Source: SZUA-430 sp044375275 (GTDB lineage Bacteria > Pseudomonadota > Alphaproteobacteria > Micropepsales > Micropepsaceae). Taken from it: a DNA stretch of 15,680 nucleotides. Position 1 is the stretch's first letter; the number at the start of each line of letters is the position of its first letter. Where the stretch lies: NCBI GenBank assembly GCA_044375275.1, contig JBILMZ010000064.1, positions 1 to 15,680 of the forward strand, in the 5' to 3' direction. Shown here piece after piece: positions 1 through 6,464 of this stretch. The notes under the pieces were generated by a model. It saw nothing but the letters and a program-made list of their open reading frames with translations. It did no database searches and was not told where the DNA came from. The position numbers and the translations under genes are program-made.

Positions 1-62
1 CCTCCTCGCAAAAATTTAATCCCCCCCAATAGCCCCGCCCCCTTCCGCCCCCCAAGAAATTG

Positions 63-74
63 GCGCTAGCATCC
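63..74 (+). promoter_or_regulatory. -10-like box ahead of the first membrane-protein gene
   Basis: The 12-mer gcgctagcatcc ends 43 nt before the ATG at 118. It matches gggctagaatcc, which lies at almost the same distance from the start of the paralogous gene at 5748, at 10 of 12 bases. The core TAGCAT/TAGAAT resembles a sigma-70 -10 hexamer. No convincing -35 is visible here. The assignment rests on conservation of sequence and position between the two paralogues. Confidence 0.35.
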
Positions 75-117
75 GCCCAGCGGTCGGGCCCCCGGCTCCG
101 TCCGTCCCGGACGTTTC

Positions 118-663
118 ATGACACAGACGCTTGCATGGCCTGACGACCTGCCCGACCTCAACGATCCGGGCTCCACGATCACGCGTCACAGTTATGGTGG
201 TCGGTCAGCGCTCCTCGTGCTCATTACACTGATCGCTCTCGGACTTCTTGTGACACGCCTCATGAATGCGGATCGCTACAACCTCTTCAATCTCACACCC
301 GCACCTGCCCGCCTGGCAGACACACTGCCGGCAGAGCTGCAAGCCCGATATCTGGGAACGTTGGTTCCGGACTACGAAAAATATCAAAACCAGCAGCGTG
401 CGGCGAAGGAAGAGTCCAGGAGAGAGGCCATCGACTGGTCATACAGGATCCTGGACCCGAATGACGGGAAGAAGTTGCAGGTCTTCCTCATCCGCTTCGG
501 CGCACACCCCTATACGGTACAGCAAGGATATGCGCACGCGGCACGGCAGGCACTGGCTCGCGTCCAACAACTGGAAGACGAAGCCGAAGAACGCCGCCGC
601 CGCGAGGAGCAGAAGGCGGCTCCCTGGGACATGGGCGTCAAACCACCCGCGAGCTTCGACTGA
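118..663 (+). CDS. Single-pass membrane protein, unrecognised family (copy 1)
   Basis: A 181-residue protein that I do not recognise as a named family. It has a short acidic N-terminus with a PDDLPDLNDPG motif, one hydrophobic segment at about residues 30-46, an extramembrane domain, a charged E/R-rich helix at about 150-167 and a final WDMGVKPP motif (170-177). The protein encoded at 5748-6305 has the same plan and the same motifs, so the two are paralogues. The most conserved part outside the ends is around residues 106-140, with RILDPND, an RF motif and PYTVQQGY. The charged N-terminus before the membrane segment suggests N-in topology with the domain in the periplasm, but this is not certain. 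No strong Shine-Dalgarno precedes the ATG; the start is supported by the MT..PDD alignment with the paralogue. A short GGCCGG/CCGGCC hairpin (691-709) follows the stop but lacks a T-tract. Confidence 0.8.
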   Translation: MTQTLAWPDDLPDLNDPGSTITRHSYGGRSALLVLITLIALGLLVTRLMNADRYNLFNLTPAPARLADTLPAELQARYLGTLVPDYEKYQNQQRAAKEESRREAIDWSYRILDPNDGKKLQVFLIRFGAHPYTVQQGYAHAARQALARVQQLEDEAEERRRREEQKAAPWDMGVKPPASFD

Positions 664-748
664 GTTCTAGCTGCCCGGGGTCCGTGAACCGGCCGGCGCA
701 AATCCGGCCAAGGAATGAAACCCTCACTCCGTCCCCGATACTCACTCC

Positions 749-910
749 TGTCATCCCGGCCGTTACACAAGCCCAACTGCGAAGCAGTTGCTGGCGCGTG
801 TTAGAGCCGGGACCCAGACCAGACACGTGCAAGCGCCCCTGGGTCCCGGTTAGCAACGCGCGTTACCCAGTCGCTCCCGCGCCTGGTCGCGCGTAGCTTC
901 CGGGATGACA
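749..910. repeat. Composite palindromic intergenic repeat (TCATCCCGG...CCGGGATGA type)
   Basis: The outer arms TGTCATCCCGG (749-759) and CCGGGATGACA (900-910) are perfect reverse complements. Inside lie a second perfect 11-bp pair, CCGGGACCCAG (807-817) with CTGGGTCCCGG (839-849), and a small hairpin CAACTGC-gaa-GCAGTTG (774-790). The whole can fold into a long branched hairpin. Elements with ends of this kind are common between genes of alphaproteobacteria. No ORF is associated. It fills most of the gene-free stretch 664-1014; the remainder (911-1014) shows no gene, only the short imperfect palindrome cggtgtcagggaccg near 940. Confidence 0.75.
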
Positions 911-1014
911 ATGATGAATTTCACCTTGTTGAAAGAGTCGGTGTCAGGGACCGTTTCGCAGAACTCAATTATGTCACCGAATCAAGCTGGCGCTGGCCCT
1001 GAATCCTCCGCCCT

Positions 1015-2121
1015 TCAATCCGGCAAAAGCAGCGCGGCATTGCGCACGAAGAACGCTTCGACGGCCTCATCACCCAACGGCTTGATGTCTGATCCCATGC
1101 GCCCGATCGGATCGGTGCCGCCTTCAGGGTGAGGAAAATCGGTGGAGAACGCGTAGATCTCCGGCATGCCATAGCGCTCGATCTGGCGTGCGGTCTTTTC
1201 CCAGAAGAAGGGCGTGACACGGATCTGCTCGCTGAAGATTTCCTTCGGCCGCCGCTTCAGGGCGCTGCGGACGCGGCGGGACAGTTCAATGCGGTCCTCG
1301 AGCAGGTCAACAAAAGGACCAACCCACATCGCGCCCAGCTCGATGAGCCCCACGCGAAGCGCGGGATGCCGATCAAACACGCCGCCAAAAATCATGCAGG
1401 TCAGATAGTTCTGCGGCGACATGTGCATCGTTGCAAGCATGTGCGGGCCGACGGGTTCGCCGGTGGTGAAACTGCCCGGTCGCAGGAGTTCCGTATCCTG
1501 CCACGCCGCACTTCCGAAAAAGCCCTGCTGCCCGCCGATGTGAAATGTCACTGGCACATTGGCCTTTGCCAGCAACGCCCACAGGGGATCGACCTCGGAC
1601 GCTGCAGGCGAATAGCCGCCGGGCGCAATCCCGTCCTGGATGAAGACGGCGCGGGCGCCGCCATCGATGACGCGCTCGGCCTCGGCGATGGCACCCTCGA
1701 TGGTGCCCAGGTTCAGCAGCGCCGTCGGACGGAGCCGGCCCTTGCCGGCCTTTGTCCACCGGAGCACCGCATCATTGTATTCGCGCAGCACCTTGCCAGC
1801 GGAGGGATGATCAGACCACGCGGGCGCAGCAAGGACGATCTGCGGAAAGATGAGCTGTCGGTCGATCCCCATGACGTCCATCGTCGCCAGTCGCCCTTCA
1901 GGTGTGGCGGCGCCCGGCGCACCGGTACCCTTTGTCTGCCAAACCGTTTCGGTGGTGCGTTCAGGCTCTTTCGTGTCGTCAAAGAACACGTTGCCAAGGA
2001 ACGGCCGCGCGAGCTGCGCCGTCGCTTCACCAAACACGTCGCCCCATTGCGAGGCGGCCACCTGAAGGTGACTGTCGAGGTCGTTGATGCGCCCATGAAC
2101 GGCAGGAAAGACGGTGCTCAT
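1015..2121 (-). CDS. Amidohydrolase-2 family metal-dependent hydrolase/decarboxylase
   Basis: A 368-residue TIM-barrel metallohydrolase of the Amidohydro_2 type, the family that includes aminocarboxymuconate-semialdehyde decarboxylase and related ring-cleavage or decarboxylating enzymes. Visible landmarks are D14-x-D16-x-H18 at the end of strand 1, H194 in VTFHIGG, E261 in LIELGAMW and D328 in STDFPHPEGG, all in the expected order for the metal site. There is no signal peptide, so it should be cytoplasmic. The start at 2121 (MSTVFPAV) is chosen because homology begins right after it and CAGGG lies about 10 nt upstream. The reading frame stays open to 2277, but that extension runs through a perfect inverted repeat (2174-2258) and looks non-coding. 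The substrate cannot be told from sequence. The gene stands alone between repeat elements. Confidence 0.85.
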   Translation of the reverse strand: MSTVFPAVHGRINDLDSHLQVAASQWGDVFGEATAQLARPFLGNVFFDDTKEPERTTETVWQTKGTGAPGAATPEGRLATMDVMGIDRQLIFPQIVLAAPAWSDHPSAGKVLREYNDAVLRWTKAGKGRLRPTALLNLGTIEGAIAEAERVIDGGARAVFIQDGIAPGGYSPAASEVDPLWALLAKANVPVTFHIGGQQGFFGSAAWQDTELLRPGSFTTGEPVGPHMLATMHMSPQNYLTCMIFGGVFDRHPALRVGLIELGAMWVGPFVDLLEDRIELSRRVRSALKRRPKEIFSEQIRVTPFFWEKTARQIERYGMPEIYAFSTDFPHPEGGTDPIGRMGSDIKPLGDEAVEAFFVRNAALLLPD

Positions 2122-2173
2122 GTGAATACCCTGATGGAACTGGCCAAGAAACTGCTGACGCATCTTCCCCGAA

Positions 2174-2258
2174 AACCCGTGACAGTGCACCAGTTTTCTG
2201 TCGCCTTTCCATTCGTCCTGCCCTGAGCCCGCGGGAAATGAGTGCACTGTCACGGGTT
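2174..2258. repeat. 17-bp perfect inverted repeat, REP/RAYT-like
   Basis: AACCCGTGACAGTGCAC (2174-2190) is the exact reverse complement of GTGCACTGTCACGGGTT (2242-2258), separated by 51 bases. It lies 53-137 bases upstream of the amidohydrolase start, so the leader transcript of that gene could carry the hairpin. The layout of two inverted short palindromic units with a spacer resembles paired REP sequences (REPIN/BIME). No transposase is present nearby. Confidence 0.7.
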
Positions 2259-2367
2259 CCAGATTGCGCATGCCCAAACCGGCCTCTAACCTCGACGACA
2301 GGAAGCAAGGGCCGCAATCACCGACGTGATCTGCTTCCCCGGTGAAACATCAAGAAGGTTGAGCGGC

Positions 2368-2517
2368 ATGTCGCAACGCACGTCCGCGCACGACGCGGAG
2401 ATCGCAGACCAGTTCACGCGCCAGGCGGAACTGTTCGCCAGCTCGCCTGTTTTGCACAGCGAGGCAGCGCTTGGCCTTCTCGTCGATGCCGGCAACCCCG
2501 AACCCGGTGATAGCACG
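2368..2517 (+). pseudogene. 5' remnant of a class I SAM-dependent methyltransferase gene
   Basis: About 50 codons beginning MSQRTSAHDAEIADQFTRQ, then FASSPVLHSEAALGLLVDAG and NPEPGDST, match the N-terminus of UbiE-like SAM methyltransferases. In intact members the PGD is followed at once by motif I (VLDVACGPG). Here the similarity stops exactly before motif I. The frame then runs into a repeat (2537 onward) and unrelated codons, ending at 2805 without any methyltransferase motif. A plausible ribosome site (AAGG) lies upstream of the ATG. Without the SAM-binding core the product cannot be a working enzyme. No later fragment of the gene is recognisable up to 3314, so the rest has been deleted rather than merely interrupted. 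Confidence 0.65.
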
Positions 2518-2536
2518 CGCCACCTGACACCAGTTT

Positions 2537-2592
2537 CTCCCCCCGCTTCAGCGGGGGGAGCGATTGCGCCTTGCGCAAGCAAGCCGCAATCG
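2537..2592. repeat. Tandem hairpin intergenic element
   Basis: CTCCCCCCGC (2537-2546), loop TTCA, GCGGGGGGAG (2551-2560) is a perfect 10-bp stem. It is followed directly by CGATTGCG (2561-2568) and CGCAATCG (2585-2592), which enclose a further small palindrome (cttgcgcaag, near 2571-2579). This kind of C-rich/G-rich hairpin between genes is typical of small non-autonomous repeats in alphaproteobacteria. It begins about 20 bases after the methyltransferase similarity ends. It lacks a T-tract and is unlikely to be a simple terminator. From 2593 to 2774 I see nothing recognisable. Confidence 0.65.
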
Positions 2593-2774
2593 AGGGGGGA
2601 ACCTCCACCCTCACCCCATTTCTTCCAACAACCCCTCCACTCCACGTCGTCATGGCCACTCCGCACCAGAATTTGGCAGCACATTTTCGAGAACGCCAGA
2701 ATTGAAGTCAGAGAACACTTCGAAGCAATCCTTTATGTCACTGCATTAAAACGCAGCCTGCTGCAATTCTCCTT

Positions 2775-2872
2775 CCTGGGACCGCGGGCTTCCAACCCGC
2801 TCTGATCTCAACTGCCGTACGCGGTGCCGGATAGGACGCCGCAAGAGCGGGCTCGAAGCCCGCGGTCCTAGG
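2775..2872. repeat. 29-bp imperfect inverted repeat (GGACCGCGGGCTT type)
   Basis: The left arm 2775-2803 and right arm 2844-2872 are reverse complements with three mismatches in 29 positions. The arms begin CCTGGGACCGCGGGCTT and end AAGCCCGCGGTCCTAGG. Forty bases of spacer separate them. It has the form of a MITE-like or BIME-like palindromic element with no coding capacity of its own. Confidence 0.7.
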
Positions 2873-2960
2873 GAAAATCAACAAGCCGCAACCTTCGCGG
2901 TCATTGAGGCGAGGATATCGCGCAACGAGAAAAATGTCCAAAACGTCGCGCGCAAAACCC

Positions 2961-2991
2961 TTGACGCCCAACATATGTTCACTTATTGTTC
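2961..2991 (+). promoter_or_regulatory. Sigma-70 promoter with overlapping LexA (SOS) box
   Basis: TTGACG (2961-2966), a 17-base spacer and TATTGT (2984-2989) form a good sigma-70-type promoter reading to the right. GTTC-acttatt-GTTC (2977-2991) is an exact match to the GTTC-N7-GTTC operator bound by LexA in alphaproteobacteria, and it covers the -10. The expected behaviour is repression by LexA and induction by DNA damage. No recognisable gene follows on the plus strand before the convergent hydrolase ends at 3315. Confidence 0.65.
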
Positions 2992-3314
2992 TTTTCGCAC
3001 GCGACCCCTGTCGCCCGCAGACTTGACAACTGAATAGACAACCGGCGGACCTCAAGGCTCAAAGCCTCAGGCGCCCGCCTCGTGAGCCCCGCGCGAAAAG
3101 GAAATGCGGAGGGTGTGCCCCGGACTCCGTCTCCTCGAGACATCATCGCCGACGCCGCCTTCACCCCGCCACCCCGAAGATGAACAAACGCAAAAACAAC
3201 GACGAAAGTGTCATCTTCACTCAGCAGGAACAGCCCGGAACTGCGAAAAACAGCATGGAGGATTCGGCGCTCGTGTCATCTTCTCCTGATCGACCTGAAG
3301 CGCCCACCCGCCCC
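2992..3314 (+). other. Gene-poor region downstream of the SOS promoter
   Basis: About 320 bases with no recognisable protein gene. A hairpin AGGCT-caa-AGCCT (3055-3067) lacks a T-tract. Two short frames could be read: ATG at 3104 (61 codons, to 3289), and GTG near 3081 (33 codons, ending in PPPRR at about 3182). Neither has convincing composition, a Shine-Dalgarno or known similarity. The 11-mer gtgtcatcttc occurs twice here. The stretch could hold an SOS-induced small RNA, a very small protein, or the scar of a lost SOS gene. Confidence 0.35.
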
Positions 3315-4616
3315 TCACTCCCCCGCCTTCGCCTTCGACTCATTCGCCGCATAGCCGAAGATCCCCTTGGCCATCAGCGACGTCTCGCCATTGCGCCGCG
3401 CCTGGAACACCTCCGCGCGGATGGCGTGGGCGTGCTTGCTGTCCGGCTCGGCCAGCACGGCAAGCTCGGCGAGATGGCAGGCAACACGGGCGTCCTGCGC
3501 CACCAAGCTGAGCGCACGCTCGGCCAGCCTGTTCGCACCGCCTGCGAGCGCAGCCAACTCCCGCGCCAGCGCCGCTTCACGCGCCGGCTTCAGGTTGGCG
3601 GGATTGCCGTCATGCCAGCCGCCATAGAGGCGCCAGATGTTGCGCACGATGAACTCGGGCTCGTCATAGGTCGGACGCAGGTAAGGCTTGTCGAGCACAT
3701 CCTGCGCAATCGACACCGAATGGATGATGTCATTGAGGCGCGCGCCCGTGTTCATCATGGCGACCGTCTCGCGCACCAGCTTCTCGAGCGCCTCCGCCAC
3801 ATCCGTCAGGACCCGGCTGATGCGTTGCGCCCCTTCGATGGGCAGGCCATGGGCGGGCAGGAAGAGCTCCGCCCCCTTCGACGCCATCGCCCGCATCGCC
3901 TCGGCCCACTCCAGCGGATAGCGCTGCACCTTCTGCGGATTGCCCGCATTCGGAAAGCTCCAGATGAAAAAGTCGCCGGCGCAGATCGCCTTGTGCTTCG
4001 GGATCCATGCCCAGGTATGGTCATCGGTCTCGCCCTTGGCATGGTTGAGCTCGATCTTGAGCCCGCCCACATCCAGAGCCATCGTGTCACTATATGTCAG
4101 GCCAGGCTTCGGCGCCGTGTCCGGCAGGAAGCGGCCGCTGGCCATGTCCTGCTCGCTCAGCCCATAGCCCCGCTTGCGGAACTGCCCGAACTGCCGCTCG
4201 TTGATGATCTGGTTGTAGCCATTGGTCATGTTGTAGCGGTCGAAGCGCTTGGCCACATTCTCATGGCCGCAGACACAGACCGGACCATGTCCCCGTGTCC
4301 TGGCATCCTCGAGGAACGCGCCACAGCCGCCGACATGATCGACATGGCCATGGGTGTACACGATCGTGTTGAAGCGGTCCGGGCTCCAGCGCCGGATCTC
4401 CGAGACAACCTTCGAGCCACCGCTCGGGTTGGACGTGTCAAACGCCACCAGCCCGTCATCGGTCCTGAACACGATGGAATGCGAAAAGGCTTCCACGACC
4501 GCAACGTCGGGCCGCAGCTCCGACAACTCGTGATTGATGCGGTTGATCGGCCCGACCTGGTCCGCGCCCTTGCCTTCGTCAATCACGGCGCGCGAGAGCG
4601 CCAGCAGGTCAGCCAT
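3315..4616 (-). CDS. Metallo-beta-lactamase-fold hydrolase, alkylsulfatase-like
   Basis: A 433-residue protein with an N-terminal metallo-beta-lactamase domain and a helical dimerisation domain of the alkylsulfatase type. The zinc motif is H89-G-H91-V-D93-H94; further ligand candidates lie in the NHAKGETDDH stretch (191-200), at D215 (AGDF) and at H256 (LPAHG). Residues from about 270 onward, including YGGWHDGNPANLKP (331-344), are the hallmark of the alkylsulfatase dimerisation domain. SdsA1/BDS1 alkylsulfatases are about 650 residues, are exported and carry a C-terminal SCP2-like domain. This protein has no signal peptide and stops after the dimerisation domain, so it is a short cytoplasmic relative and sulfate-ester cleavage is only one possibility. 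The start at 4616 is supported by GGGGAG about 8 nt upstream. The gene is divergent from the patatin gene across 112 bases. Confidence 0.88.
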   Translation of the reverse strand: MADLLALSRAVIDEGKGADQVGPINRINHELSELRPDVAVVEAFSHSIVFRTDDGLVAFDTSNPSGGSKVVSEIRRWSPDRFNTIVYTHGHVDHVGGCGAFLEDARTRGHGPVCVCGHENVAKRFDRYNMTNGYNQIINERQFGQFRKRGYGLSEQDMASGRFLPDTAPKPGLTYSDTMALDVGGLKIELNHAKGETDDHTWAWIPKHKAICAGDFFIWSFPNAGNPQKVQRYPLEWAEAMRAMASKGAELFLPAHGLPIEGAQRISRVLTDVAEALEKLVRETVAMMNTGARLNDIIHSVSIAQDVLDKPYLRPTYDEPEFIVRNIWRLYGGWHDGNPANLKPAREAALARELAALAGGANRLAERALSLVAQDARVACHLAELAVLAEPDSKHAHAIRAEVFQARRNGETSLMAKGIFGYAANESKAKAGE

Positions 4617-4728
4617 TCCGTTTCTCCCCGAAACATCGTTTGTTTCGCCGCGATCATGGCCCGCAGACGAGGTTTCGCGCAAGCCACGGCCATTGCATCT
4701 GCCTGCTGCATTGCGGCATGATCGGGTC

Positions 4729-5619
4729 ATGCAGATAGGTATTGCTCTCGGAGGCGGCGGCGCACGCGGCTGGGCCCACATCGGCGCCCTGCGCACGCTG
4801 GAGAAGGCGGGGCTCAGGCCCTCAATCGTGGCTGGCACGTCCATCGGCGCCATCGTCGGTGGCGCTTGGGCCGCGGGCCGCCTGGATGATCTCGAACACT
4901 TCGCCCTCTCGCTCGACCGCAAGGCCGTGTGGAAACTGACGGACCTCAACCTCGGCAAGGGCGGCGGCCTCGTGGTGGGCGACCGCATCGCGCAGGCGCT
5001 GACCGAGACGCTGGGTGAGCACAACATCGAACAGCTCGCCACCCGCTACACCGCCGTCGCAACGGCCCTCCTGGGCGGACACGAAGTCTGGCTCGACCGT
5101 GGCGATCTCGTCCGCGCGATGCGCGCCTCCTACGCCCTGCCCGGCATCTTCATCCCCCAGGTGATCGAGGGCCGCACCCTCATCGACGGCGGCATTGCAA
5201 ATCCCGTCCCCGTCTCGGCCTGCAGGGCCATGGGCGCCGATGTCGTGATCGCCATCCCCCTGCCGGCGAGCCACAGCCCGCAACAGCGCCTGCAGGAGTT
5301 CCGCCCCGCGGATACCGACCCGGCCTGGAAGAAGGCGCTCGCCGCCATCAGGGAACCGGAGCGGTTCGTCGCCCGACAGCTCTTCGGGGACGAGCCCGAC
5401 GCCATGACGACGGCTTCGGTCTCCGTGACGGCACTGAACATCCTGCTCGACCGCATGACCCGCGTCAGGCTCGCCAGCGACCCGCCGGACATTACGGTGC
5501 ACTCCGAAATCGGAAAGATCGCCCTGCTGGAGTTCGACCGGGCCAGGGAAGCCATCGATATCGGCGCCGCCGCCATGGAAAAGCTGCTGCCGGAGCTCGA
5601 AAGCCTGCTGAAAGGCTGA
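4729..5619 (+). CDS. Patatin-like phospholipase, RssA-type
   Basis: A 296-residue patatin-like serine acyl hydrolase expected to cleave acyl chains from phospholipids. The oxyanion-hole loop GGGGARG (8-14), the nucleophile elbow G36-T-S38-I-G40 and the catalytic aspartate D153 in DGG give the complete Ser-Asp dyad. The length equals that of compact bacterial members such as RssA (about 300 residues). There is no signal peptide or membrane segment. The start at 4729 is chosen because the family begins immediately (MQIGIALGGGGARG); the frame is open further left but that part has no family similarity. The Shine-Dalgarno is weak. The 112-base gap to the divergent hydrolase must hold promoters for both genes. 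Confidence 0.9.
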   Translation: MQIGIALGGGGARGWAHIGALRTLEKAGLRPSIVAGTSIGAIVGGAWAAGRLDDLEHFALSLDRKAVWKLTDLNLGKGGGLVVGDRIAQALTETLGEHNIEQLATRYTAVATALLGGHEVWLDRGDLVRAMRASYALPGIFIPQVIEGRTLIDGGIANPVPVSACRAMGADVVIAIPLPASHSPQQRLQEFRPADTDPAWKKALAAIREPERFVARQLFGDEPDAMTTASVSVTALNILLDRMTRVRLASDPPDITVHSEIGKIALLEFDRAREAIDIGAAAMEKLLPELESLLKG

Positions 5620-5695
5620 CCGGCGCACGGCGTGCCACACGAGATTTATTTTGCGCCTTTCCACTACGGTACCCCCTTTGGAGCGCGGGGAATCG

Positions 5696-5707
5696 GGGCT
5701 AGAATCC
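5696..5707 (+). promoter_or_regulatory. -10-like box ahead of the second membrane-protein gene
   Basis: gggctagaatcc ends 40 nt before the ATG at 5748 and matches the 12-mer upstream of the paralogue at 118 at 10 of 12 bases. TAGAAT (5700-5705) is a fair -10 hexamer, with a weak TTTGGA 17 bases upstream. Conservation between paralogues is the main support. Confidence 0.4.
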
Positions 5708-5747
5708 CTTCGTTGGCCAACAGCCCGAAGCGCATTGAAGGCATGCC

Positions 5748-6305
5748 ATGACCGAAGCCACGCCCCTTCCCGACGACATTCCGGAGATCAATGATCCCGG
5801 CGTGAAGGTCGTGCGCCACAGCTTCGGCGCAGGGTCGGCGCTGTTCATCGTGCTGGGCCTCTTCGCCTTCGGCGCGCTTGTGACCTTCAAGCTCTCGATG
5901 GACGGTCAGCCAACCGACGTCATCGACACGCCTGCCACGCTTGCGCTCCACGCCTCCGACGAACCAAAGGTGAAGCAGGCCGCGCGCGACGAGGCAACGC
6001 CGCCGGACGACTTCGCGATGGAACTCGAGCCACGGCAGGAAGCCGCCGTCGACGAGACCAAGCTCCACGAAACCATTGATGCCGCGTTCCGCACGCTGGA
6101 CCAGCAGGATGCCGATGAGCTGAAGCTGTTCATCGCGCGCTTCGCCTCCAGTCCCTACGCCGTGGAGAAAGGCTACGTGGAACTCGCCGGCAAGGCCTAT
6201 GACGGCCTCATCCAGCAGGAAGAAGACGAGGAAGGCCGCCGCCGCAAGGAACAGCAGGCCGTTGAGTGGGACATGGGCGTCGAACCACCCAAGGGCCCGA
6301 ACTGA
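5748..6305 (+). CDS. Single-pass membrane protein, unrecognised family (copy 2)
   Basis: A 185-residue paralogue of the protein at 118-663. Shared features in order are: N-terminal PDDIPEINDPG (8-18), RHSFGAGSAL leading into a hydrophobic segment (about 29-46), a variable linker rich in acidic residues, a conserved block around FRTLD..D...L..FIARF..SPYAVEKGY (114-143), a charged E/R/K helix (157-170) and terminal WDMGVEPP (174-181). The linker after the membrane segment differs between copies, while both ends are kept, so the ends are probably what the protein uses to interact. I do not know the function. It follows the patatin gene by 128 bases and precedes the repeat protein on the same strand. 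The start is supported by alignment with copy 1. Confidence 0.8.
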   Translation: MTEATPLPDDIPEINDPGVKVVRHSFGAGSALFIVLGLFAFGALVTFKLSMDGQPTDVIDTPATLALHASDEPKVKQAARDEATPPDDFAMELEPRQEAAVDETKLHETIDAAFRTLDQQDADELKLFIARFASSPYAVEKGYVELAGKAYDGLIQQEEDEEGRRRKEQQAVEWDMGVEPPKGPN

Positions 6306-6464
6306 CCACACGCATCAGGCGAATGCCGCGCCCCTCCTGTGACCGGCATCACGCGACCGGCATGCCCATCCTGTAATCGCCGCTACACCCGCGCTGACCC
6401 GCCCTTGTTTCAGGCACAGCCAACCGCAATTGTCCGGCAGAGATTGCTCTCTGGGAGAAAAAGC

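Noticed and set aside
1129..2226. 365-codon plus-strand open frame opposite the amidohydrolase
   Set aside because: The minus-strand frame has clear family motifs. The plus-strand frame is rich in R/H/G with no motif, as expected from high-GC antisense shadowing.
2122..2277. N-terminal extension of the amidohydrolase frame
   Set aside because: It runs through a perfect inverted repeat and lacks family similarity; the start at 2121 fits homology and a ribosome site.
2738..3055. 105-codon minus-strand frame across the GGACCGCGGGCTT repeat
   Set aside because: Most of its sequence is translation of the inverted repeat, giving the FEPAL and GWKPAV strings typical of such artefacts.
3228..3242. 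Second possible LexA box, GAAC-agcccg-GAAC
   Set aside because: The spacing is 6 bases, not 7, and there is no promoter around it.
3180..4721. 513-codon plus-strand open frame opposite the metallo-beta-lactamase gene
   Set aside because: It is an antisense shadow; no motif, Arg/His/Leu-rich composition, and it overlaps an unmistakable hydrolase.
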